A stretch of 51,568 nucleotides of DNA from Microvirga tunisiensis (GTDB lineage: Bacteria; Pseudomonadota; Alphaproteobacteria; Rhizobiales; Beijerinckiaceae): the NCBI RefSeq assembly GCF_009296175.1, contig NZ_VOSK01000023.1:1-51568 (forward strand), read 5' to 3'. The first letter of the stretch is position 1. Each line of letters opens with the position of its first letter. Shown piece after piece: positions 19,294-29,067 of the stretch. Below the pieces are notes generated by a model. It searched no databases. It was given only the letters and a program-made list of their open reading frames with translations, and was not told where the DNA came from. The translations under genes were made by a program, and so were the position numbers.

Positions 19294-19641
19294 ATGCCTG
19301 TCGAATTGCGTGCTCTTCAATCGCTCAAGCTCTGGCACGATGTGCATCTCGGCCTCGTGCATCGGGGCGGCGACCTCTCCTCCCGTCAGATTTCCATCCT
19401 GCTGACGATCTACCTGGAGCCGCCGCCTCATACCGTGCGTGGGCTCGCGAAGAAGCTCGATGTGACGAAGCCCGTTATTACCCGTGCCCTCGACACCCTT
19501 GGCAAGCTCGACCTCGTCTCCCGCCGCCGGGATGAGGCGGATCGGCGCAACGTCATCATCCAACGCACCGTCGCTGGTGCTTTGACCGTGGAACGGCTAG
19601 GAGACATGATCATGGCCCGTGCCAAGGAGCTGCCCCGATGA
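19294..19641 (+). CDS. MarR-type transcriptional regulator, small
   Basis: A 115-residue winged-helix protein. Helix-turn-helix residues follow the order SSRQISILLTIYL, HTVRGLAKKLDVTKPVITRA and LDTLGKLDLVSRRRDEADRR, the last being the wing with the D-x-R-R signature. The TTG at 19243 would add 17 residues encoded by repeat A3, so I take the ATG just after the repeat, although its Shine-Dalgarno is weak. The stop overlaps the NlpC/P60 start (ATGA), indicating coupling with that gene and perhaps control of the peptidase genes. The ligand is unknown. Confidence 0.8.
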   Translation: MPVELRALQSLKLWHDVHLGLVHRGGDLSSRQISILLTIYLEPPPHTVRGLAKKLDVTKPVITRALDTLGKLDLVSRRRDEADRRNVIIQRTVAGALTVERLGDMIMARAKELPR

Positions 19642-20489
19642 GTTTCGACCGCCGCATCACGCCCGTTCGCGCCGATCTCGCCGATGAGCGCCTGCGCGGA
19701 CAGGTCGATGCCGAGCGCTACACGACAGGCACGGTCAAGCGTGTCATCACGACCTTCTCGCCGCTGCATCGCCATCCCTCCCGCGAGGCGCCCGTCGACA
19801 CGCAGGCGATCTTCGGAGAAAGCGTGACCGTCTATGACGAGCATGAGGGCTGGGCCTGGGTGCAGCTCCATGATGACGGCTATGTGGGCTATCTGCCGAG
19901 CGCTGCCCTCAGTGAGCCTGAGCCGCAGCCCACCCACAGGGTCCGGGCGATCCGCACCTTCATCTATCCGGGTCCGAACCTGAAGCTGCCTTTTCACGAT
20001 TACCTGACGCTGAATTCCAAGGTCGCCGTCACGGAGACGCAAGGCGATTACGCGCATCTTGGCACCGGCGGATGGGTCTTTGCCGCGCATCTGAGCGGGC
20101 TCGATGTCTTCGAGACGGATTACGTGAGCGTGGCCGAACGCTTCCTGCACACGCCCTATCTCTGGGGTGGCAAGACGAGCCTCGGCATCGACTGCTCGGG
20201 ACTGGCACAGACCGTGCTGACGGCTGCCGGTATCAAGGCGCCGCGTGACAGCGACATGCAGGAGCGTGAGCTTGGCACGGCTGGCGAGGTGAAGGCGGAT
20301 CTGAGCGGCCTTCGACGTGGCGATCTCGTGTTCTGGAAGGGCCATGTGGGTCTGATGGTGGACGGGACGAATTTCATCCACGCCACCGGCCACAGCATGA
20401 CCGTGATGATCGAACCGCTGACGGTCGCCGAGGACCGCATCCGCCGGACGAGCTACGGTCCGATCAGTTCGATCAAGCGGCTGGGTTAA
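19638..20489 (+). CDS. NlpC/P60 (C40) peptidase with N-terminal SH3-like domains
   Basis: A 283-residue probable murein-peptide hydrolase cutting gamma-D-Glu-diamino acid bonds. An SH3b-like region covers about residues 30-155 (RVITTFSPLHRHPS, GWAWVQLHDDGYVGYLPSAAL, then a second repeat). The C40 domain follows, with Cys186 in LGIDCSGLAQ, His236 in WKGHVGLMV and His248 in NFIHATGH, forming the expected triad. No signal peptide is visible, so it probably acts on recycled cell-wall peptides in the cytoplasm, which would suit its aminopeptidase neighbour. Its start overlaps the marR stop. Confidence 0.9.
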   Translation: MSFDRRITPVRADLADERLRGQVDAERYTTGTVKRVITTFSPLHRHPSREAPVDTQAIFGESVTVYDEHEGWAWVQLHDDGYVGYLPSAALSEPEPQPTHRVRAIRTFIYPGPNLKLPFHDYLTLNSKVAVTETQGDYAHLGTGGWVFAAHLSGLDVFETDYVSVAERFLHTPYLWGGKTSLGIDCSGLAQTVLTAAGIKAPRDSDMQERELGTAGEVKADLSGLRRGDLVFWKGHVGLMVDGTNFIHATGHSMTVMIEPLTVAEDRIRRTSYGPISSIKRLG

Positions 20490-20499
20490 ATCTTTGCGA

Positions 20500-20640
20500 T
20501 CATCCCGGGGCTGCACAGCAGAACTCGGGGTCGCTTTCAGGGTAACTCTCGTCATGGCCGGGCTTGTCCCGGCCATCTCGACTCAGAAACGCGCTGCGCT
20601 CTTCCCATCGGGATCACCGGCACATGGCCGGTGATGACGC
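20500..20640. repeat. Dispersed repeats C and B (copy B2) between convergent genes
   Basis: The gap between the convergent NlpC and hydroxyacid dehydrogenase genes holds ATCATCCCGGGGCTGCACAG with AACTCGGGGTCGC (family C). Next comes a complete family B copy at 20551-20640, from GTCATGGCCGGGCTTGTCCC to CATGGCCGGTGATGACG. The palindromes could form hairpins in transcripts from either side. No other gene or terminator with a T-run is seen here. Confidence 0.82.
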
Positions 20641-20667
20641 TCTACTCTCGAGCGATGACGAAATGCG

Positions 20668-21609
20668 TCAATACCCTCGCGCCCGATCCACCACGTTCTC
20701 GAACGCCTCCCCCGCCTCATGGCGGCGGATCTGCTGCGCGATGTAGCGAGCCGTCGCTTCCGGCTCGCTCGTCGCCGAATTGTGCGGCGTGATCGTCACG
20801 CGCGGGTGCGTCCAGAGCGGTGAACTCTCCGGCAAGGGCTCGGTCTCGAACACGTCGAGGGTTGCCGCCTGCAGGGTGCCGTCGTCGAGGCAGGAGAGGA
20901 TATCGGCCTCCACCTGCAGCTTGCCGCGGCCCGCATTGATCAGGATCGGTCCGCCGAGCTTGCCATCACGCGCAAGCTTCCGGAACAGCGAACGGTTCAG
21001 AATGCCTTGCGTGTCGGGCGTGAGCGGCATCAGGGCGATGAGAATGTCAGTACGGTTGAGGAAGGACGTCAGGCCATCTTCACCCGCATAGGCATCGAAG
21101 CCTTCGACGGATTTCGGCGTACGGCTCCAACCGGCGACATCGAAACCCATCACCTTCAGCTTGCGTGCCGCATCCTGTCCCAGCACGCCGAATCCCATGA
21201 TGCCGACGCGGACTTCACCCGCGATCGGCGGCGCGCGATCCGGGTTCCAGCGCTTCGCCTTCTGATCCTCGTCGAAGCGGCGCTGCTCGCGCAGATACAT
21301 GAGGCAATGCAGCACCATGTATTCGCTCATGCGATGGGTGAGATCGTCCTGCGCCACGCGCACGATGGGTGCAGCAGGCAACCCGGGATAGCTCATCAGG
21401 TGATCGACACCTGCCCCGAGCGAGAAGATCGCTTCGAGGTTGGGCAGGTTGGACAAGCTTCCCGGCTTCGGACCCCAGGTCGCCACATAGCGGATGGCGT
21501 TCCTGTCGAAATCGTCGCCCAGCACGACGATGTCCCGATCAGGCAGGTGGCGCCTGAAGCGTTCGACCCAGGGCTGCGTCTCCCAGGTGACGGCGACGAG
21601 AAGGCTCAT
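20668..21609 (-). CDS. ghrA: Glyoxylate/hydroxypyruvate reductase A-type 2-hydroxyacid dehydrogenase
   Basis: A 313-residue NAD(P)-dependent D-2-hydroxyacid dehydrogenase. The Rossmann motif is GIMGFGVLGQDAARKL. Catalytic residues lie in LINAGRGKLQ (Arg), VFETEPLP (Glu) and TPHNSATSEP (His). The substrate-domain GAGVDHLM and the length match GhrA enzymes, which reduce glyoxylate and hydroxypyruvate. It is the last gene of the nucleoside operon, and its ATG overlaps the deoA stop by four bases. A role on a 2-carbon or 3-carbon acid produced by nucleoside or uracil breakdown is possible but unproven. Confidence 0.88.
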   Translation of the reverse strand: MSLLVAVTWETQPWVERFRRHLPDRDIVVLGDDFDRNAIRYVATWGPKPGSLSNLPNLEAIFSLGAGVDHLMSYPGLPAAPIVRVAQDDLTHRMSEYMVLHCLMYLREQRRFDEDQKAKRWNPDRAPPIAGEVRVGIMGFGVLGQDAARKLKVMGFDVAGWSRTPKSVEGFDAYAGEDGLTSFLNRTDILIALMPLTPDTQGILNRSLFRKLARDGKLGGPILINAGRGKLQVEADILSCLDDGTLQAATLDVFETEPLPESSPLWTHPRVTITPHNSATSEPEATARYIAQQIRRHEAGEAFENVVDRARGY

Positions 21610-22928
21610 GCGGTCGCTCCGATCCGTTCGAGAATGCTCGGCCCCGGATCAGCCTTCCCTTCACCGATCGTATAGGCGGCACGAACAGCGCGTGCCGCCG
21701 CATCCGCCGCCTCTTCGCTGCGTGCATGCACGATAGCGAGGGGACGTGAGGCGTCGACGGTCTCGCCGAGGGCGGCAAGTTCGGTCAGGCCCACCGCGTG
21801 ATCGATCGGATCCTGCGGGCGCGTGCGGCCGCCTCCAAGCGCAACGACGGCTACACCAATGCCGCGCGCGGCAACCTTCCGCACGGTTCCGGAACGTTCG
21901 GCGTGAATGGCGCGGATGACGGGGGCAGACTGCAGATGCACCTTATGGTTCTCCAGAAAATCGGCAGGCCCGCCGAGGGCGGACACCATGCGCTGGAAGA
22001 CCTCGGCAGCTTTGCCTGAAGAGATCGCGAGCTCAATCTTGGCGCGTGCATCATCGATGGTGGCAGCGAGCTTGCCGAGCAGCAGCATCTCGGCGGAGAG
22101 CTCAACCGTCACCTCGTGGAAGCGCGTCTCGCGCCGGCGGCCCGTCAGGTAATCGACCGCATAGGCCATCTCGACCGCATTGCCGGCGCTCGAAGCGAGC
22201 GACTCGTTCATGTCGGTGAGAAGCGCGCTCGTGGGCAGGCCCGCGCCATTGGCGACGACGACGAGGCTCTCGGCGAGCTTTCGCGCATCGTCGACATTGT
22301 CCATGAAGGCGCCGGAGCCGAACTTCACATCCATCACGAGGCCCTGCAGCCCCGCGGCCAGTTTCTTCGAGAGAATCGAAGCTGTGATGAGATCGATGGA
22401 TTCGACCGTCGCGGTCACGTCGCGGATCGCGTAGAGGCGCTTGTCGGCAGGCGCAAGATCGGCGGTCTGGCCGATGATGGCGCAACCTACCTCACGCGTG
22501 ACACGGCGGAACGTGTCGATATCGGGCTGCGTGACATAGCCCGGAATGGAATCGAACTTGTCGAGGGTGCCGCCCGTGTGGCCGAGGCCGCGCCCGGAAA
22601 TCATCGGCACATAGCCGCCGCAGGCTGCAACCGCGGGACCCAGCGCGAGGCTGACCGTATCGCCGACGCCGCCTGTCGAGTGTTTGTCGAGCACCGGGCC
22701 CGGCAGATCCCAGGTGAGCACCGTGCCGGAATTCATCATGGCGCGCGTCAACGCCACGCGCTCCGGCACGGAGAGACCCTGGAAGAAAATCGCCATGGCG
22801 AAGGAGGCCGCCTGGCCTTCGGTGACACGGCCTGCGGTAAGGCCTTCGATGAAGTGCTCGATATGCTCAGGATCGAGCCTGCCGCCGTCGCGCTTGTGGC
22901 GGATGATTTCCTGCGGAAGTAACGTCAT
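21606..22928 (-). CDS. deoA: Thymidine phosphorylase
   Basis: DeoA cleaves thymidine (and deoxyuridine) with phosphate to base and deoxyribose-1-phosphate. The 440 residues match the family. The signature region is SGRGLGHTGGTLDKFDSIPG (111-130), the phosphate loop is KHSTGGVGDT (82-91), and the C-terminal domain includes VVALGGGRTRPQDPIDHAVG. The ATG at 22928 (MTLLPQEIIRHKRDGG) is preferred to an upstream extension overlapping deoC. It lies one base after the deoC stop. Free thymine or uracil from this step could pass to Upp and the Urc proteins encoded at 13-16.5 kb. Confidence 0.95.
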   Translation of the reverse strand: MTLLPQEIIRHKRDGGRLDPEHIEHFIEGLTAGRVTEGQAASFAMAIFFQGLSVPERVALTRAMMNSGTVLTWDLPGPVLDKHSTGGVGDTVSLALGPAVAACGGYVPMISGRGLGHTGGTLDKFDSIPGYVTQPDIDTFRRVTREVGCAIIGQTADLAPADKRLYAIRDVTATVESIDLITASILSKKLAAGLQGLVMDVKFGSGAFMDNVDDARKLAESLVVVANGAGLPTSALLTDMNESLASSAGNAVEMAYAVDYLTGRRRETRFHEVTVELSAEMLLLGKLAATIDDARAKIELAISSGKAAEVFQRMVSALGGPADFLENHKVHLQSAPVIRAIHAERSGTVRKVAARGIGVAVVALGGGRTRPQDPIDHAVGLTELAALGETVDASRPLAIVHARSEEAADAAARAVRAAYTIGEGKADPGPSILERIGATA

Positions 22929-22929
22929 G

Positions 22930-23691
22930 TCAGTAAGTTCCGGTCGCCGTCGTGCCGGCCCGACCTTCGATGGCGGCAATCAGCGTGTCGTAGACGCTGC
23001 TCGCGCCGAAGCGGAATGTCCGCGGGGTCGCCCAGCCCGGGCCCATGATGCGGTCGGCAAGATCGAGATAGATCCTCGCGTCCGCGACGGTGCGAATGCC
23101 TCCAGAGGGTTTGATGCCGACGGGCCTGCCCGAAGCCTTGATGGCGTTGAGCATGATCTCGGCGGCTTCGGGCGTCGCCGAAACCGGTGTCTTGCCGGTC
23201 GAGGTCTTGATGAAGTCCGCTCCCGCGTCGATGGCGATGCGGCTTGCCGTCTCGATCAATTTCGGATCCTTCAGTTCGCCCGTTTCCAGGATGACCTTCA
23301 GCAGGCGCCCCTGATTGACGAGATCGCGCACGGCCTCGACCATCTCGGTGGCAACGGCGAGGTCGCCCCGGCGCAGGGCCTCGTATGGCAGCACGAGATC
23401 GATCTCGTTGGCGCCGTCGGAGAGCGCCTCCTGCGTGTCGTCGGTGACGCGGCTCATATCCTCGCCGCCGGCAGGGAAGTTCACCACCGTGGCGATGCGC
23501 ACGGGCGAGCCTTTGAGGTTCTCCTGCGAACGCTTCACGAATTGCGGCCACACGCAGACAGCCGCCACAGGTCCATGCGGGTCGAGCGCCTTCTTGCACA
23601 AGGCATCGATGGCCTGATCGTTGCAGGTCTCGTTAAGATCGGTGAGATCGAGACTGCGCAGGGCGCGAGTCGCTATAGGCGCATCAGACAT
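22930..23691 (-). CDS. deoC: Deoxyribose-phosphate aldolase
   Basis: DeoC splits 2-deoxyribose-5-phosphate to glyceraldehyde-3-phosphate and acetaldehyde. The 253 residues form a class I aldolase barrel. The Schiff-base lysine is K162 in DFIKTSTGK, the proton-relay lysine is K194 in GIKPSGGIR, and the paired acidic residue is in EIDLVLPY. The start MSDAPIATRALR is chosen because a longer frame of five residues is less conserved in form. It overlaps the 3' end of the purine nucleoside phosphorylase gene by eight bases. Confidence 0.95.
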   Translation of the reverse strand: MSDAPIATRALRSLDLTDLNETCNDQAIDALCKKALDPHGPVAAVCVWPQFVKRSQENLKGSPVRIATVVNFPAGGEDMSRVTDDTQEALSDGANEIDLVLPYEALRRGDLAVATEMVEAVRDLVNQGRLLKVILETGELKDPKLIETASRIAIDAGADFIKTSTGKTPVSATPEAAEIMLNAIKASGRPVGIKPSGGIRTVADARIYLDLADRIMGPGWATPRTFRFGASSVYDTLIAAIEGRAGTTATGTY

Positions 23692-24505
23692 GGGACAGCT
23701 CCGCAACGAAGGACCGGATGAGACGCTTGAACTTCTCTGACGCTTCGGCTGCCGTATCCTTGGTCTCCTGATGCGAGGGCGAAGCGCCTTCGATCCCGGC
23801 AGCGAGGTTCGTGACGACGGAAATCGCGGCGACCCTCAATCCGTAATAGCGCGCGAGGATGACCTCCGGCACCGTGGACATCCCGACGAGATCGCCGCCG
23901 AGAATCTGCACCATTTTGATTTCAGCCGGCGTCTCGAAACTCGGGCCGGACAACCAGGCATAAACACCTTCGGGCAGTGCGATGCCGCTCTTCTCTGCGG
24001 CTCGTTGAAGAACCTGGCGAAGATCCGCGTCATAGGCGTTGGTGAGCGAGACGAAGCGCCCCTCGGTGTGATCGCGCAGCAGCGGATTGCCGCCCGAGAG
24101 ATTGAGGTGATCGTTGAGGGCGACCAAACTTCCCGGTCGGATATCGGCGCGCACCGAACCGGCCGCATTGGTGGCGACCAGCACCGGAACGCCGAGCTCC
24201 TTCACGAAAGCGATCGGCAGGCGCATGGCGCCGGCATCGCCCGTCTCGTAATAATGGGCGCGGCCCTGGAACAGAAGCACCCGCTTGCCTTCGAGCGTGC
24301 CGGCGACGAGCTTGCCCGCATGGCCGGAGACGCCGCTTTTCGGGAAATGCGGAATAGCGGCATAAGGCAGGCTCACCGCATCGCTGACCTCGTCGACGAG
24401 AGTGCCGAGCCCCGTGCCGAGCACGAAGGCTGCATCGAAATGGCCGTCGAAGCCGCGGGCGCGTACGAACTCGGCCGCTTCTTGAATCAACTGGTGCATC
24501 GTCAT
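23684..24505 (-). CDS. Purine nucleoside phosphorylase (class I, trimeric type)
   Basis: A 273-residue phosphorylase releasing purine base and (deoxy)ribose-1-phosphate. Family motifs are FVLGTGLGTLVDEV (phosphate loop), FQGRAHYYETGD, VATNAAGSV, LSGPSFETPAEI and VGMSTVPEVILAR, with VVTN near the C-terminus for base recognition. This is the PunA/XapA class, not the hexameric DeoD class. In the 56-base gap behind cdd, the message can fold AGGCCTG against CAGGCCT (24512-24530), 6 bases before the start. This may limit or space translation. Confidence 0.92.
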   Translation of the reverse strand: MTMHQLIQEAAEFVRARGFDGHFDAAFVLGTGLGTLVDEVSDAVSLPYAAIPHFPKSGVSGHAGKLVAGTLEGKRVLLFQGRAHYYETGDAGAMRLPIAFVKELGVPVLVATNAAGSVRADIRPGSLVALNDHLNLSGGNPLLRDHTEGRFVSLTNAYDADLRQVLQRAAEKSGIALPEGVYAWLSGPSFETPAEIKMVQILGGDLVGMSTVPEVILARYYGLRVAAISVVTNLAAGIEGASPSHQETKDTAAEASEKFKRLIRSFVAELSHV

Positions 24506-24561
24506 CGTTTCAGGCCTGAATTGCAGGCCTTCCTTTCGTTATCGCAATGGTTCGGACCGAT

Positions 24562-24966
24562 TTATCGATCCGTCAAATTGTCCGGCCCGAAGGAGAAAGG
24601 CAACAGTTCGTCGAGCGTGAAGCGTTTCCGAATTCCCTCAGGCCCTGCGATGTGAATGGGCGTATCGGGAGCGGCAAATTCGCGGATACGCTGGCGGCAG
24701 CCGCCACAGGGGGTGACGAGATGCTCCCCCTCACCCATCACCACGATCTCAGTGATGCGGCTTTCGCCGGCAGCGACCATGGCCGAGATGGCGCCGGCTT
24801 CCGCACAGGAGCCGACCGGATAGGCAGCGTTCTCCACGTTGCATCCCGTAAAAACCCGACCGTCCGGCGTGGCGATCGCCGCACCCACCTTGAAGCGCGA
24901 ATAGGGCGCATAGGCCCTGGTCTGGATGGCCTTGGCGGCCTCGAACAGGGTGTCCAACGATGCCAT
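24562..24966 (-). CDS. cdd: Cytidine deaminase
   Basis: Cdd deaminates cytidine and deoxycytidine to the uridine forms. At 134 residues it is the short homotetrameric type. Zinc ligands are C54 in GSCAEAGA and C87, C90 in TPCGGCRQR, and E56 is the catalytic acid. CNVENAAY binds the nucleoside. The start MASLDTLFEA is chosen because earlier codons belong to a permease shadow frame. It begins two bases after the permease stop, so the importer and the first catabolic step are co-expressed. Confidence 0.95.
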   Translation of the reverse strand: MASLDTLFEAAKAIQTRAYAPYSRFKVGAAIATPDGRVFTGCNVENAAYPVGSCAEAGAISAMVAAGESRITEIVVMGEGEHLVTPCGGCRQRIREFAAPDTPIHIAGPEGIRKRFTLDELLPFSFGPDNLTDR

Positions 24967-24968
24967 GC

Positions 24969-25880
24969 TCAGCGCTCCTTCACATAGGGCACGCCGGCAG
25001 CTCGGGGCGGGATCGCCTTTCCAATGACGCCTGCGAGCAGGATGACGGTCATGAGATAGGGCAGTGCCTGGATGGCCTGTACCGGCACCTCGCCGATTCC
25101 CGGCAGGGAAATGCCCTGCAGGCGAATGGCGATGGCATCGAGCAAACCGAAGAGGAAGCAGGCACCGAGCGCCGGCCATGCCCGCCACTTGGCGAAGATC
25201 AGCGCAGCGAGCGCGATGAAGCCCTTGCCGGCCGTCATGTTGGGGAGGAAGCCCGCCGATTGCCCGACCGAGAGATAGGTCCCACCGATGCCGCAGAGAA
25301 CGCCGCCGATAACGACCGCGGTGTAGCGCAAGCCTGTCACCGAAATGCCTGCCGTATCGACCGCGGCCGGATTTTCACCGACGGCGCGCAGGCGAAGACC
25401 GAACCGGGTCCGCCCCAGCACGAACCAGGTGAGCGGCACGGCCAGAAGAACGATGTAGACGAGGGCCGAATGGCCGAAGATCGCGTCGCCGAAACGCTGC
25501 ACGCCCTCCAGCGGCGGCGTGCGCCCGCCCTGGCTGTACCAGGCATTGCCGACGATGGCGGTCAGCCCCGCGGCCAGCATGTTGATGGCGACACCGGAGA
25601 CGATCTGATTGCCGCGCTGGCTGATGGAGGCGAAGCCATGGATGAGGCCGAAGGCCACCGATGCGCCGATGCCGGCCATCAGACCGATCCAGGCCGAACC
25701 GAAAGCGTAAGCCGCCGCCGCCGCCGCCGCCGCGAAAGCCGCTACCAGCATCTTGCCTTCAAGGCCGATATCCACCACGCCGGAGCGCTCGGACCAGAGA
25801 CCGGCCAGGCAGGCGGCGAGAAGCGGGACCGAGAGCCGCAGGGCCGAGTCGAAAACCGTAACGAGAAAGCTGAGATCCAT
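24969..25880 (-). CDS. Nucleoside ABC transporter permease (NupQ/YufQ type)
   Basis: A 303-residue inner-membrane permease of the BPD_transp_2 family used by BMP-type nucleoside importers. It has about eight to nine hydrophobic segments, the family motif SGVVDIGLEGKML, RGNQIVSGVAINMLAAGLT and the coupling stretch RAVGENPAAVDTAGISV. A run of GCC codons at 25711-25731 encodes an alanine tract inside a membrane segment (AAFAAAAAAAAYAFG). Its ATG is three bases from the stop of the partner permease. Confidence 0.92.
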   Translation of the reverse strand: MDLSFLVTVFDSALRLSVPLLAACLAGLWSERSGVVDIGLEGKMLVAAFAAAAAAAAYAFGSAWIGLMAGIGASVAFGLIHGFASISQRGNQIVSGVAINMLAAGLTAIVGNAWYSQGGRTPPLEGVQRFGDAIFGHSALVYIVLLAVPLTWFVLGRTRFGLRLRAVGENPAAVDTAGISVTGLRYTAVVIGGVLCGIGGTYLSVGQSAGFLPNMTAGKGFIALAALIFAKWRAWPALGACFLFGLLDAIAIRLQGISLPGIGEVPVQAIQALPYLMTVILLAGVIGKAIPPRAAGVPYVKER

Positions 25881-25883
25881 GGC

Positions 25884-26987
25884 TCAGGCCCTCGCCAGTT
25901 TCTGGCGCGTCAGCACATGCGCCACGGCCCGCCGGAACAGCCCGTCGAGAGCGCCGGCAAACAGGATGATGATACCGCCGATCACCACCACCATGTCGCG
26001 GGTGATGGCCGGCTGCTCGAAGGCGAGCTCCGCCCCGCCCTGATAGAGAATGCCGAACAGGAGCGAGGCCAGGATAATGCCGACGGGATGCGCGCGCCCC
26101 ATGAGCGCCACTGCGATGCCCACGAAGCCGTAGCCGGAGGTGAATTCGAGCAGCAGGCGATGCTGATAGCCCATGAGCTCGTTGACCGCGAGACCGCCCG
26201 CCAGCGCGCCGGACAGCATCATGGCGATGATGGTGATGCGCGCGGGAGAGATGCCGGCATAGACCGCCGCCGCGGGATTGGAGCCGACGACGCGGATCGC
26301 ATAGCCGAGACGCGAGCGATAAATGAGGAGCCAGACGAAATAGGACGCCGCCAGCGCCAGCACCAGCGTCAGGTTGAGCTGCGACGCTGGAATTTCGATG
26401 CCGAAGGCGGCGAACACCTCATGCATGAACGGGATATACGATTGCTCCGGGAAGGCGCGCGTTTCCGGGTTCATGGATTGCGGCTCGCGCAGCACGTTCA
26501 CCAGCAGGTAGACGATCAGCACGCTGGCGAGCCAGTTGAACATGATCGTCGTGATGACGATGTGGCTGCCGCGCTTCGCCTGGAGATAGCCCGGAACGGC
26601 CGCCCAAGCGGCGCCGAAGGCAGCGGCTCCCAGAATGCCGAGCGGAATGAGCAGGAAGCCTGGCAGGAAGGTCAGGTTGTTGAGCACGAGCGCGATGCCG
26701 AGACCCGCGAGCGTCGCCTGCCCCTCGCCGCCGATGTTGAACAGGCCTGCATGATAGGCGACGGCAACCGCCAACCCGACGAAGATGAAGTCGGTCATGT
26801 AGAACAAGGTGAAGCCGAGCCCCTCACTGGTACCGAGGCTGCCTTGGATCAGATAGCGCGTGGCGGAGAGCGGATTCTCGCCGATCCCGAGCACGACGAG
26901 GCCGGCGACAAGAAAGGCCGCCACCACGGAGATGGCGGGTACGAGAACCGTGTCGGCCCATCGGGGCAGGTCGAGAGGAGCGCTCAC
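25884..26987 (-). CDS. Nucleoside ABC transporter permease (NupP/YufP type)
   Basis: A 367-residue permease that pairs with the next gene product. Family features are FVGLAVAVAYHAGLFNIGGE with GQATLAG, ITTIMFNWLASVL and the coupling region IRVVGSNPAAAVYAGI. The start is a GTG (MSAPLDLP), three bases from the VOC gene stop. A second membrane subunit with the same fold lies immediately downstream, as usual for BMP-type importers. Confidence 0.92.
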   Translation of the reverse strand: MSAPLDLPRWADTVLVPAISVVAAFLVAGLVVLGIGENPLSATRYLIQGSLGTSEGLGFTLFYMTDFIFVGLAVAVAYHAGLFNIGGEGQATLAGLGIALVLNNLTFLPGFLLIPLGILGAAAFGAAWAAVPGYLQAKRGSHIVITTIMFNWLASVLIVYLLVNVLREPQSMNPETRAFPEQSYIPFMHEVFAAFGIEIPASQLNLTLVLALAASYFVWLLIYRSRLGYAIRVVGSNPAAAVYAGISPARITIIAMMLSGALAGGLAVNELMGYQHRLLLEFTSGYGFVGIAVALMGRAHPVGIILASLLFGILYQGGAELAFEQPAITRDMVVVIGGIIILFAGALDGLFRRAVAHVLTRQKLARA

Positions 26988-26990
26988 GTC

Positions 26991-27418
26991 TTAAGCATCC
27001 GGCAGGAACATGTGGCCCTGCTCATCGAGAGGAAAGAACGGGTTCCAGGCGACTTCCCAGAGATGCCCGTCCGGATCGGCGAAATAGCCCGAATATCCGC
27101 CCCAGAAAACATCCTGCAGCGGCTTGAGAGGACGCGCGACAGCCTTCACGGCAAGAGCATAGACCTCGTCGGCCTCCTCTTTGGAACGGGCATTGTAGGC
27201 GAGCGAAATGGCGGCAAAGCCGGTGGGCGTGTCCTCGACGCCTGCATCCTTGGCGAGATCCGCACGGCCGAACAGGGCAAGCGCCAAGCCGTTCGCCTGA
27301 AAAAATGCAACGCCGGGCTGACTGGCGGAAGAGGCCTTCCAGCCCCAGGCCTCATAGAACGCACGGGATTTCGAGAGATCGGCAACACCCAGGGTGACGA
27401 GGGTCAATCGCGGTTGCA

Positions 27419-27419
<1 letters not shown>
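26991..27419 (-). CDS. VOC (glyoxalase/bleomycin-resistance fold) family protein
   Basis: A 142-residue vicinal-oxygen-chelate protein. The two beta-alpha-beta-beta-beta units start at RLTLVTLGVADLSKSRAFYE and SLAYNARSKEEADEVYALA. The closing GYSGYFADPDGHLWEVAWNP carries the usual C-terminal metal Glu. The first metal ligand position, often His, seems to be replaced near LTLVTLGV, so metal binding and activity are uncertain. It is wedged between the ATPase gene (start and stop overlap, TGATG) and the permease gene. That is an unusual place, suggesting a job tied to the imported nucleosides or their breakdown. I do not know its substrate. Confidence 0.88.
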
Positions 27420-28942
<1,523 letters not shown>

Positions 28943-29013
28943 CGGCCTCGAATGGTCTGCCGGCAATGACGAAAACGAGCGCCGGATCTTATCGGAAAAA
29001 CAAAACTCGGTCG

Positions 29014-29055
29014 AAAAAAGATTCGACCGCAGACCTTTGCAGACCTGCGGTCGAA
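29014..29055 (-). terminator. Intra-operon terminator or attenuator after the nucleoside binding-protein gene
   Basis: Read on the - strand, a perfect 11-base stem (TTCGACCGCAG with CTGCGGTCGAA, 12-base loop) is followed by TCTTTTTT. It lies just downstream of the BMP-type binding-protein stop codon and before the ATPase gene. Partial termination here would give more binding protein than membrane parts. Confidence 0.85.
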
Positions 29056-29067
29056 CCATGTCTCATC

